Source: CAYPNF01 sp964411985 (GTDB taxonomy: Bacteria; Verrucomicrobiota; Verrucomicrobiia; Limisphaerales; J093). Taken from it: a stretch of 64,000 nt of DNA. Below are positions 26,684 through 35,520 of the stretch, piece by piece. The position numbers and the translations under genes were made by a program. Where the stretch lies: assembly GCA_964411985.1 (NCBI GenBank), contig CAYPNF010000010.1, positions 62,001-126,000 on the forward strand, given 5' to 3'. The notes beneath the pieces were generated by a model. The model had not been told where the DNA came from. It did not search any database and was given only the letters and a program-made list of their open reading frames with translations. How positions within the stretch are numbered: the stretch's first letter is position 1; every line of letters begins with the position of its first letter.

Positions 26684-27409
26684 ATGACCATGACGCATAA
26701 TGCAGATAGCCCGGCAACAGCCGGCAGTCAGAATCAGATGCCTCTGAGGCTCGAGTTGCACGACAGGAGAGTAGTGGAAGCTTGGGTTTTTGCCGCCCGG
26801 AAAGCCCACGAAGAACGGGGAAGGTCCCTCCAGCGTCTCTTTCACCCAAGGGACACGGTAGCAACGACTACCAATGGTGGGGTGACAGCCACCGTCCGAT
26901 ACTGGAAAGACGTTGTCCCAACCGTTGATAGTTCGGGTGGCCTATGCCTTTGCGACTCATCATGTTCTGAGGTGCAAATCCTCCCATCTGCCGTTGAAAA
27001 TCCGCCGGGTGAGTATCTTTCGGGTGAGCTGGCGGTGGCCCAACGCAAGTACTTAGCCTGGACGTTTCCCCATCGGTTTCACTGGGGTGAGACTTTCGGG
27101 GAGGCCATCCTTCGGGAAGGGGAGACGTTGCTCGATGCGGGTGTAAGTGTCTTGCCTGCAATGACCCTGATCTTTGGTATCCATCAGATCGCTGCCGTAC
27201 ACTACGCGGGATCTACTCCTAATGGGGTCACTTGCTGGTCAGATGTCCGAGGGGTGAGCGAAGCCACTGTGGAATCTCTGTGGGAAGCGTCGACTCCCCC
27301 AGGCCCTCAGATTCATCCTCCGACTCCTTCTTCCAATTGGACAGCCCTACCAGCAGCCGTCGACGGGCCCCAACGGCGACTTCTCGCGGTCTACCTCAGG
27401 AGGGATTAG
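26684..27409 (+). CDS. Possible protein of unknown function
   Basis: An open frame of 241 residues with AAGGAA nine bases before ATG 26,684. The first 130 residues include a charged segment, LELHDRRVVEAWVFAARKAH, and the middle has AVAQRKYLAWTFPHRFHWGE. The end is Pro/Ser/Thr-rich. I recognise no motif. The frame lies in the same direction as the primase operon and could be a late gene of it. Overlapping open frames on the other strand and the low-complexity end lower my confidence that it is real. Confidence 0.4.
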   Translation: MTMTHNADSPATAGSQNQMPLRLELHDRRVVEAWVFAARKAHEERGRSLQRLFHPRDTVATTTNGGVTATVRYWKDVVPTVDSSGGLCLCDSSCSEVQILPSAVENPPGEYLSGELAVAQRKYLAWTFPHRFHWGETFGEAILREGETLLDAGVSVLPAMTLIFGIHQIAAVHYAGSTPNGVTCWSDVRGVSEATVESLWEASTPPGPQIHPPTPSSNWTALPAAVDGPQRRLLAVYLRRD

Positions 27410-27879
27410 CAGTCCGTACGTACCCCGCTTTGACCCTTCCGCTCCCGATCAGGGTCCCCCCCCCCGACCCACGCCGAAAGCACCGCGTCGCCCATACCCC
27501 TTTTCCAACCCTCAAAACTCGAGGATAAACCCAGCTCCTTTGTTTTCGTAAGCCTAAGAACGAAAACGCTTTGAGTTGTTTTGATTCGCATTCTGTATTG
27601 GGTCCCTGTCTCTGGGGCTCCAAAGCGGGGCGGGATGTACACACGAGGTACCTCTCGACCAGAGCAATAAGGCCGCTACTTCAGCAAGATCATAGGCATT
27701 CCTGTGTCTATCCTGCCCGATCCTCCCCCCACCTTCCGATTTCCCCCTCGAGGTGTACTCAAATAATCACTCCCCTGTTTTCGCCACCAATTGCTGGGGT
27801 TTCCATGCTCTGAAAGACTTTTTAAATGTACTCGATAAAACACTTGATTATTTGAATACATTTTGAGAAGATTTTAAGC
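27410..27879. other. 470-bp intergenic region with symmetric sites before the serine recombinase
   Basis: No gene is visible. It holds a GAGGTACCTC palindrome (27,645-27,654) and an 11-bp perfect inverted repeat, TCAAATAATCA (27,759-27,769) and TGATTATTTGA (27,845-27,855). The sequence beginning TGTACTC near 27,755 is repeated near 27,827. Small serine recombinases act at such paired sites placed beside their own gene, so this may be a res-type site and also the gene's operator. Confidence 0.45.
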
Positions 27880-28509
27880 ATGAAAACCCCCATCCCCGTT
27901 GCGATTCTCGTCCGTGTCAGTACCAAGAAACAGGAAACCGCTCGCCAAATCTCCGAGCTTGAAGCCGTGGCCGCCTTGAACGGTTGGAGGGTCCTGGAAA
28001 TCATCAGGGAAAACGGGATCTCCGGGGCAGCAAACTCGAGTGACAGGCCAGGATTGACCCGTGCCGAGGCGCTGGCGGCTTCAGGAGCGATCAAAAAGGT
28101 CCTCGTGCATGAAGTGAGCCGATTGGCCCGCCGGCCGTCTGTGGCGCACGTATTCGTCGAGCGGCTCGAGGAGCTTGGAGTTTCGCTCTATTGGCACGCC
28201 CAACGAATCGAGACTCTGCTCCCATCGGGGAAGCGGAACCCAAGCGCGGCGATCATGTTCAGCCTACTTTCGGAGATGGCCCGAGCCGAGCGGGAGACGC
28301 TTGTGGAAAGGATCAATTCCGGACTGGCTGAAGCCCGTCGCAAAGGAGTCCGCCTCGGGCGTCCAAAGGGCAGCACGGAGAACCTCGTCGCCAAGCACCC
28401 CGACGTTGTCAGGTCGCTGAAGGCGGGCAAGTCGATAAGGGATACGGCTGCGAGATGCGGAGTTGGCTGTTCGACGGTTCAACGGGTTAAGGCCGCGATG
28501 AAAGCGTAA
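27880..28509 (+). CDS. Small serine recombinase (resolvase/invertase)
   Basis: A 209-residue resolvase-type protein. The catalytic domain starts AILVRVSTKKQE, with the nucleophile Ser14 and Arg12. It continues with NGISGAANSSDRPGL, VHEVSRLARRP (active-site arginines), the long E helix SEMARAERETLVERINSG and the hinge GVRLGRPKGS. A short C-terminal HTH (SIRDTAARCGVGCSTVQRVK) binds DNA. A second recombinase class in an element that already has a tyrosine integrase points to another task: dimer resolution, inversion, or movement of the cargo block that begins just downstream. Confidence 0.92.
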   Translation: MKTPIPVAILVRVSTKKQETARQISELEAVAALNGWRVLEIIRENGISGAANSSDRPGLTRAEALAASGAIKKVLVHEVSRLARRPSVAHVFVERLEELGVSLYWHAQRIETLLPSGKRNPSAAIMFSLLSEMARAERETLVERINSGLAEARRKGVRLGRPKGSTENLVAKHPDVVRSLKAGKSIRDTAARCGVGCSTVQRVKAAMKA

Positions 28510-28796
28510 CCCGCGGCTTCTGCGCTCCCCCCTGGGGGATCTCGTTCTTCAAATGGGGCCCCAGTTCCGAGGGCTCCCTGGCGGCGCGGGTAATGCAGAT
28601 ACAGGGTAAAAACCGCATCCAGTTCCCACGGAGAACTCCTCCCGCAAAAAACCATTAGCCGCATAGGGGGTACCCCCTACGAAAAATTTTCTGAGATTTT
28701 CAGGAATTCGGTTAAAAACCCTGTTGGCGTAGATCAAAACGCCTGGAATCACTTTACCCAACAGGAAGGCGGGGCTGGTGGTGGCTTGGGAGGGTA
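28510..28796. other. Intergenic region with a 16-bp GC-run palindrome
   Basis: No gene is visible. TAGGGGGTACCCCCTA (28,664-28,679) is a perfect palindrome and shares the G-run/TAC/C-run style of the inverted repeat after the helicase gene. The region is the junction between the replication/recombination core and the duplicated cargo block, whose repeated sequence begins at about 28,797. Confidence 0.5.
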
Positions 28797-29035
28797 AGGC
28801 ACTGCTCGCCCCTCCCTACGCCAGCATGCTCGGGGCAGCTCCGCCTGACCGTTCCGGCTCACGGCTGACCTGGGGCAAGGACGACACGGAAGCCCATGAA
28901 GTTGATAATGTAGTCCGGGGTGATACCGTAGCGGTAGGCGGACCGGCAGAATCCAGGGCCTTCGAACCATTGGCGCCATTGGCCCCCGCGAACCACACGG
29001 TACAGGCCTGCTGCAGGCCCTTGCGGGTCAACGGC
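28797..29035 (-). repeat. Copy A of the SUMF1 tail plus 3' flank
   Basis: About 240 bp, highly similar to 35,288-35,525. It covers the last ~55 codons of the SUMF1 domain and about 60 bp of 3' flank. A more diverged third copy of only the flank lies at about 38,938-39,002. Differences within the coding part are mainly at third codon positions. Confidence 0.85.
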
Positions 29036-32000
29036 AATGCCGCCGGGATAACTGTCAAACCAGTCCTGACACCATTCCCTCACATTCCCGTGCATGTCAT
29101 ATAAGCCCCACGGGTTCGGCAACTTCTGCCCCACCGGATGCGTCGTTCCGATGCTGTTGTCCGAATACCATGCGTAGTTCGCCAGGTTCGTGAAACCTGG
29201 ATCATCCCCATAGCTGAACCGCGTCGAGGTCCCGGCCCGACAGGCATACTCCCATTCGGCTTCAGTCGGCAGCCGATACACACTAGTGGTCGCAATCCTT
29301 CCCGCCGCCCGCTCCCGCTGCGTGAGGGTGGCACAGTAATTGGTCGCATCCTCCCATCTCACCTGCTCCACCGGACGGTTGGTGTCACCGCCGAACGCGC
29401 TCGGGTTGCTCCCCATCACCGCCTCGTACTCCCCTTGGGTTACCTCGTATTTGCCCATCCAGAAACCCTTGGTCAGGGTCACCGCCGTCTGTGGGCCTTC
29501 GTTGTCAGACCGATCCACCTCATTCGTCGGGCTCCCCATCATGAAGGTGCCCGGTGGAATCCAGACCAGGTGCTGTGGATCAGGATTGCCTTGACCTACC
29601 AACCTAAAGAACTCGTTGCCACTGTAGATCGGAAGCACCACCCGATTCGTCTTCTCAGAGCCGAACATCTCCACCCAGTCAGGCTGAGTTAGGCTGGTGG
29701 CACGCTGAAGCTTTGCCCCTATCGCAGTCGCATTCCACTGGATCGTTAGCCCAGCCGGTGTGATCGAGGCTTGGGTGATGATGGGCACCGTCGGATCGTA
29801 CTCGTAAGCCCCAATGTCCCAGCCGGATTTGCCGTCGTCGTTGCCGTCACCGCCACGAGGGTAGCCGAGTTTGTCCGTAGAGTCATGGCGGTAGACCACG
29901 TCGCGCAAGGCTGACCCGTCCCATGGATAGGAAAACGTGAAGCCGACGAGGTTGGTTCCGGCGTCCGTGCAGGGCGAGTCCTCTCGCAGGCGTAAAACTC
30001 CACCAGCCATGTCCATGAACAGGGGTGGCCCCGTGATGTTGCCGACTCCGTTGGTGGGAAGCGGAGTCGTGCAGCAATAATTCAACTCCACGATGAACTC
30101 TTTCGCCTCATACGAGTAGTTTCCTCCAGAGTTGTAGTATATAATGCAGTTCAAGAGTTTTCTGCTCGTGCCAACCCCCCCCGCCCCGTCTCGCGCCCAA
30201 TTATCTGTCAGCGTACAGTTAAAGAGTGCTTCAGCACCAGCAACGCCGCCGCCAGAGCCATAGGCCGAATTCCCAGTCAGTGTGCAGTTGTAGAGTATTC
30301 CGCCATAAGCACCGCCGCCATTCCGAGCACAGTTGCCCGTCAACGTACAATCGTAGAGAGTGCATTCCGCTGCTCCCCCTCCGTCGGAATTGGCATTAGC
30401 GATGCCGTTTCCCGTCAACCTGCATTTGCTGAGGGTGCCCCCGAATGCTCCACCCCCACCCCCACCCTGACCAGTCACAGAGTTGAAACTGACGCTACAG
30501 TCGTACAGGTTACACAATGCGGTTCCGCCGCCCGAGAATCGGGCTGAGTTGCCTTCGATCGTGCAATTGTTCAGGCAGGCACCTTGCTCAAACCCATCTA
30601 CCCCTATAACAGTAGCGGCTCCTCCACCATAATCCGCAGCGGAGTTGCCGGAGATGGTGCAATTTGTCACTACCGAACTGGGTTCACAGAAGACGCCCCC
30701 TCCCCAACTTGCACTTCCATTGGTTAGCGTGAACCCACTCAATATGGCACCTGCGCCCAGGAACACGCCCCGCACGCTCCCACCTCCGTCAATTATCGTC
30801 AGCGGCGCCCCATTGACGCTCTCCAATCTGATGGCGTTTGTGACCACCACGCGGCACACTCCTATGTTGAACACACCCCACGCTGTGTCCGGGATACTGA
30901 TCTCCCGCGCCCCCACCGCATACACCCCATTCGTCACCAGTACCGTGTCCCATGCTTCGGCGGCATCGACGGCGTCTTGAATGTTCGTAGCCGCCGCTGC
31001 CCAACTGCCGAAAGGAGCCATCGGGTTGGGGTTCTTGAGGTTGACGTAACGGACTGCCTTATCAACCACCTCTACTTTCACGGTACTGATCACTCCTTCC
31101 GGAAAGAGATCGTTGTAGCCAGTCAAGGTCACCGCGTAGCTCCCAGCCCTTGCCCAAGCATGGCTGAGGGATGGTCGGTTGGACACCACGGTGCCATCGC
31201 CAAAATTCCACACCGTCACCGTCGTGGGTAGGGTGCTCTGTCCTGCAAACGGAACGGGAACTCCGGTAGCACACCGAGTCTGGGGGACCTCGATCTTCAT
31301 ACCTAGATCGTCGTCCTGGATGCGGACAACCACGCTGGAGTGACCCAGCGATACGCCGGGGCTCGGGTTACTGAGCAAGAGCCGAAACTGCCTCTCTGGC
31401 TTCCAAAGCCGGTCGTTGAGGATCGGAACGTTGATTGCCTTGTTTGTCTCGCCGGGCGCAAACAAAAGGGTTCCAGAGGTTCTTGCATAATCCTCGTCTG
31501 CGCGCGCTGTGTCGTCAGCAGTTGCGTACTCCACCGAGACCGCCAAGTCTGTGGCGTTGCTGCCCCGCCAGAGAAGCCCCTTGATGATCGCTTGGCCTTC
31601 ATCCTCTCGGACGAGTAGAGTCCATGGGGAAGAGGAAATCCAAGTGCCGCTCCCGCCGATGCCATAGAACTCCATTTCTCCGGACCGTGGGGCATGACTG
31701 ATCAGTGTGTCCGTCTGTCGGATACGCCAATACCGAGCCGGGGCAGCTTCTGGGTTGAAGGCTACGCTATACCACCCACCGGTGCCACTGACGGCAGACC
31801 CTGCGTCGTCAACCCCGGCTCCAAACTGCTCCGAGTAATTGAAATCCGCCGCATGAAGCCAGGAAGAACTGTCGCCCGAATGCTCGATGGTCCATTTGGC
31901 ACCGCGTTCCCCCCCATTGTAGACGCAATAGACTCGAATCCGGGTCATCGCCACAGGGGTTGGAAACTCCACCGTCAGAAAACTTCCGTCATTCCAGATC

Positions 32001-32275
32001 CAGCCTTCATCATTGAGGTTGTTGAGCACTCCGTACGGAAGCGGAGAGGCAAAGGTCAAGCCTGGCGGGGAAGCAAAGAAATCGAGGGAACCCGATAGCA
32101 TGCCCGGTGACACCTCCAGCCTGCCTTCAGGTAGGCTCCCTTGAAGATTCACCTGGGCCTGGATTGAAGCCGCGGTGCTGAGCAATAGGGCGCCCGTAAG
32201 GGTACCCCACAGAATCTCCCAGGCACTCGTCGCCCAGCGATTGGAGGGAAATCCGATAGATTGGCATATTGTCTT
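28859..32275 (-). CDS. Giant secreted multidomain protein ending in a SUMF1 domain
   Basis: ATG 32275 (MKTICQSIGFPSNRWATSAW) begins a long signal region; an ATG at 32293 is six codons upstream. About 1138 residues. In order these are a discoidin-like domain (about 65-190), Calx-beta (about 222-325), PKD (about 335-405, VWNFGDGTVVSN), a parallel beta-helix with repeated N-C-T-I-x-G-N turns (about 528-715), the shared C-terminal-type module (about 828-900, ending NEFFRLVGQG), and a SUMF1/FGE fold (about 900-1137, IPPGTFMMGSP, KYEVTQGEYEAVMGSNPSA, GNVREWCQDWF, GFRVVLAPGQP). The two catalytic cysteines of true formylglycine-generating enzymes are not in place, so a binding role is likelier than sulfatase activation. 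Confidence 0.85.
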   Translation of the reverse strand, partial: KTICQSIGFPSNRWATSAWEILWGTLTGALLLSTAASIQAQVNLQGSLPEGRLEVSPGMLSGSLDFFASPPGLTFASPLPYGVLNNLNDEGWIWNDGSFLTVEFPTPVAMTRIRVYCVYNGGERGAKWTIEHSGDSSSWLHAADFNYSEQFGAGVDDAGSAVSGTGGWYSVAFNPEAAPARYWRIRQTDTLISHAPRSGEMEFYGIGGSGTWISSSPWTLLVREDEGQAIIKGLLWRGSNATDLAVSVEYATADDTARADEDYARTSGTLLFAPGETNKAINVPILNDRLWKPERQFRLLLSNPSPGVSLGHSSVVVRIQDDDLGMKIEVPQTRCATGVPVPFAGQSTLPTTVTVWNFGDGTVVSNRPSLSHAWARAGSYAVTLTGYNDLFPEGVISTVKVEVVDKAVRYVNLKNPNPMAPFGSWAAAATNIQDAVDAAEAWDTVLVTNGVYAVGAREISIPDTAWGVFNIGVCRVVVTNAIRLESVNGAPLTIIDGGGSVRGVFLGAGAILSGFTLTNGSASWGGGVFCEPSSVVTNCTISGNSAADYGGGAATVIGVDGFEQGACLNNCTIEGNSARFSGGGTALCNLYDCSVSFNSVTGQGGGGGGAFGGTLSKCRLTGNGIANANSDGGGAAECTLYDCTLTGNCARNGGGAYGGILYNCTLTGNSAYGSGGGVAGAEALFNCTLTDNWARDGAGGVGTSRKLLNCIIYYNSGGNYSYEAKEFIVELNYCCTTPLPTNGVGNITGPPLFMDMAGGVLRLREDSPCTDAGTNLVGFTFSYPWDGSALRDVVYRHDSTDKLGYPRGGDGNDDGKSGWDIGAYEYDPTVPIITQASITPAGLTIQWNATAIGAKLQRATSLTQPDWVEMFGSEKTNRVVLPIYSGNEFFRLVGQGNPDPQHLVWIPPGTFMMGSPTNEVDRSDNEGPQTAVTLTKGFWMGKYEVTQGEYEAVMGSNPSAFGGDTNRPVEQVRWEDATNYCATLTQRERAAGRIATTSVYRLPTEAEWEYACRAGTSTRFSYGDDPGFTNLANYAWYSDNSIGTTHPVGQKLPNPWGLYDMHGNVREWCQDWFDSYPGGIAVDPQGPAAGLYRVVRGGQWRQWFEGPGFCRSAYRYGITPDYIINFMGFRVVLAPGQP

Positions 32276-32387
32276 CATAATCAGTGCTTTCACAAGAGAT
32301 ATACGGAGTTGGTTTCGGGCTGTTACATGCCTGCTGTGGCCAATGCCAATAGTCCTTCTTTTAACTGATCTACGGTGAACGGATTCG
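32276..32387 (-). repeat. Shared intergenic spacer, copy 1
   Basis: About 110 bp, closely similar to 37,223-37,330. It runs from just before the start of the SUMF1 gene to the last codons of the LRR gene and includes CTTTCACAAGAG and TGGCCAATGCCAATAG. It links an LRR gene to the gene after it in both cargo units. Confidence 0.8.
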
Positions 32388-34505
32388 GTAAAACCGTGTG
32401 GGGTAGTTCATCCACTCAGGATCGCTGAAGTAGTTTGCTCCACCGCTGATGGTGTTGGTTGCCACAGGAGACCAAGTTGGGTTGGTCAGGGTGGTGCTGG
32501 CTTCAACCACGACGGAGTTGTTCGTTGCCCAAGAGATGGTGAAACCAAAGCCGTTGGTGTGGATGCCTACGCTCCCACTCAGTATCACCGGATTCGGAAG
32601 CACCCAAAGTGCTGTCGGACGACCACTAAAGGTTGTGCCCCAACCCGTGGTGCCGGGCATGTAGTAGACGGTCGGCTTCGTATCCCAGAACCCCCAACCA
32701 ACCTCGCCGGGAGCATTACCCTGAAAATAGACACCGCTCAGGCTGGTACAGCCATTGAACACCCCTCCGGGCGGAAAACCATAAACCGGGCCCCCGATGC
32801 TGGTGACGCCGCTGCCGATCGTGACGTTGGTCAGGCTGGTGCAGCCACGGAACGCCCCCGTCCCGATGCTGGTGACGTTGTCAGGGATCGTGACGCTAGT
32901 CAGGCTGGTGCAGCCATAGAATGCCCCCCAAAAAATATCACGAGGCCACAAAAGCTCTCCCCCGATGCTCGTGACACCGTTGCCGATCGTGACGTTGGTC
33001 AGGCCGGTGCAGCCCTGGAACGCTCCTCCACCGATTCTGGTAACGCTGTCAGGGATGGTGATGCTGGTCAGGCTGGTGCAGCCCCGGAACGTTTCCTCTT
33101 CGATGCTGGTGACGCCGTTGGGGATGGTGATGCTGGTCAGGCTGGTGCAGCCCAAGAACGCCGTCCACCCAATGCTGGTGACGCTTTCGGGCATGGTGAC
33201 GTTGGTCAGGCTGCTGCAGCCACCCAACGCTCCCCTCTCGATGCTGGTGACGCCGTTGGGAATCGTGATGCTGGCTAGGCTGCTGCAGTCTGTGAACGCA
33301 GAGTCTCCGATGCTGGTGACACCGTTGCCGATCGTGACGTTGGTCAAGCCAGTGCAGCGAGCAAACACTGCCCTCCCGATACTGGTAACGTTATCGGGGA
33401 TCGTGATGCTGGCCAGGCTGCTGCAGGCGTTGAATGCATCGTCCCCGATGCTGGATACGCTGTTGGGAATCGTGATGGTCGTCAGGCTGGTGCAGCCAAA
33501 GAACGCCTCACCCCGGATGCTGGTGACGCTGGTGGGGATCGTGACACTGGTGAGGCTGCTGCAATCACGGAAGGTCCCGTCCCCGATGCTGATGACCGGC
33601 AGCCCATTGATCGTGCTTGGGATGGTCACAGCAGTGATGGAGCAATTGTAACCGGTAATCATAATCGAGTCATTTACTTTGATCGCTCGAAAACCACTAG
33701 TCCCAAGGGGTTGGCCGAGACCTCGTAGCAGGCCGAGTCCAACGTCCAGGAGGCTGCTGGGAATCGTCACGCTAGTCAGTCTGGTGCAATTCAAGAACGC
33801 CCCGGCCCCAAGGTTGGTGACGCTATTGGGGATTGTGACACTGGTCAGGCTGCTGCAATCACGGAAGGTCCCGTCCCCGATGCTGGTGACCGCTAGGCCG
33901 TTGAGGGTATCTGGGATGGTCACCGCACCGCCGGGTCCGGTGTACCCGGTGATAGTGATCGATTTGTTTACCGTGAGCACCCTCAGACCCGTAGATGTGT
34001 CCTCGATGCCACTGCCCCAGAACGCCTCGTAACCAATGCTGGTGTCACCGTTGCCGATCGTGACGGTGGTCAGGCTGCTGCAGCCGTAGAACGCATTGTC
34101 CCCGATGCTGCTGACGCCGTTGCCGATCGTGAAGGTCGTCAAATTGGTGCACCGAGCGAACGCACCTCGCCCGATGCTGGTGACGCCGTTGCCGATCGTA
34201 ACGTTGGTCAGCCTGGTACAGCCATAGGCCTCCGGTTATCCAATGCTGGTGGCACCGTTGCAGATCGTTACGGGTGTCGGGCTGCTTCAGCCGTAGAATG
34301 TTTCGCTCCCTATGCTGGTGACTGTCAGTCCATCGATCGTGTCGGGGATGGTCACCGCACCACCAGCACCGGTGTATTTGTTGATGGTGACCGTGCCATT
34401 GGTGGTGTAGATGTAGTCCGCCGCTTGGGCTGCGGCGTGCGGTTGGAGTGTCACCAGGGCTAATCCCAACACGGAAGCAAAGCGGAGCATTCTTAAGGTC
34501 TTCAT
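32370..34505 (-). pseudogene. Secreted BspA-type leucine-rich-repeat protein with two in-frame stops
   Basis: One reading frame of 711 codons runs from ATG 34505 (signal peptide MKTLRMLRFASVLGLALVTL ending AAAQAADY) to 32,370. It is broken only by TGA at 34,287-34,289 and TAA at 34,236-34,238. Both fall inside LRR_5 repeats; the TGA sits where the repeat has its Cys (FYGC), so TGC to TGA is the simplest reading. The 23-residue repeats (CTSLTSVTIPDSVTSIGxxAF) fill most of the protein. A 70-residue module ending RFYRIRSP closes it. No frameshift is needed. The gene may be newly dead, or the stops may be read through. Confidence 0.85.
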
Positions 34506-34712
34506 GGTTCTAGGGCCGGTTAAGGGTCTATACTCATACTAACGGTGGAAAAGTGGGGATCTTACATTCGGCGGTGCTTTTCTTGGTTCTTTTTTGCTGA
34601 AGTTCCCGATTCATTGAGGTGCGATAGCGTGAACCTATTGTGGGAAAGCTGGTTACGCTGAGGATAACGCGGTTGCATTGTAGGCACAGGAACAGCTCGT
34701 CAGGGTTGCCAA

Positions 34713-35350
34713 AGACGCAGTTTCTCCCTCCTTCAGGCGAAGTCGCCTGAACGCCGGTCTCCGGACCGGTCTGTTCCCATGATGGGCTCGAGTACGTCAC
34801 TCCGGCCTTTCGGCTCACTGCCAAGTCAGAAGATGGCCTTCGGAAAAAAAGTCCGCTTCGTTCTGGTGGTAGTGATTAGGGAGTATTTTAAGTCCCACGC
34901 AGCCGTTTTACAAGGCGTGCTCCAGAGAATCGGAAGGGTTCACGCTCACCAGATGTTGCCATGACCTGAACAATATCCGGCAGAGAACCCGCATCACCTG
35001 GACGGAGATCTCATCTTCCCAGGATGAGCCTCTCCCAGGGGTATCAAAGCGGCCGCGGTGGTATGCGGACATCAGGTCGTGTTTTTGGGCCGGTCGTTTT
35101 CAGGGGTACGTTTTCCAAAGGGATGGGGCCCCACCTGGTGCCCTGGGTGTGTTTTTTGCGACGTTTTCCGGGAAACGGAAGTCGTGAGATTATTATCTTC
35201 TCAGGACCTCGCCGGGAGTCATTGCACGTGACCGTCACGAGTCTGTGAACTAAGCTGGGCAAAAGGGGCTAAGGTGCCCGTTGAGCAGGCATGGCACTGC
35301 TCGCCCCTCCCTACGCCAGCATGCTCGGGGCAGCTCCGCCTACACCCCAG
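34713..35350 (-). repeat. 640-bp noncoding repeat, copy 1
   Basis: Similar along its whole length to 38,361-39,001 and without a convincing gene. It lies upstream of the LRR pseudogene and downstream of the SUMF1 tail remnant. It contains a perfect hairpin, TTCAGGCGA-AG-TCGCCTGAA (34,732-34,751), and a second, CCGGTC-TCCG-GACCGG (34,754-34,769). The stretch 34,506-34,712 is unique to this copy and shows nothing I can name. Confidence 0.85.
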
Positions 35351-35351
35351 C

Positions 35352-35520
35352 TCATGGCTGGCCTGGTGCAAGGACGACACGGAAGCCCATGAAGTTGATA
35401 ATGTAGTCCGGAGTGATACCGTAGCGGTACGCGGACCGGCAGAACCCAGGGCCCTCGAACCATTGGCGCCATTGGCCCCCACGAATCACGCGGTACGAGC
35501 CCGTGGCAGGCCCCTGTGGG
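35352..35520 (-). pseudogene. SUMF1 C-terminal remnant fused behind the NHL gene
   Basis: It encodes DPQGPATGSYRVIRGGQWRQ and the rest of the SUMF1 end through GFRVVLAPGQP, matching 28,859-29,030 at protein level almost exactly. There is no start codon or upstream SUMF1 sequence. The NHL gene stop (TGA at 35,521-35,523) directly abuts it, so the rest of the SUMF1 gene was replaced. The reading frame is intact but untranslated unless coupled to the NHL stop. Confidence 0.85.

Noticed and set aside
32370..34142. An independent LRR gene starting at 34,142
   Set aside because: That start is a TTG inside a repeat. The frame continues upstream, with two stops, to a signal peptide at 34,505, so it is one broken gene.
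32370..34505. Noncoding satellite DNA because of the 69-bp periodicity
   Set aside because: The period equals 23 codons and encodes consistent LRR_5 repeats in one frame.
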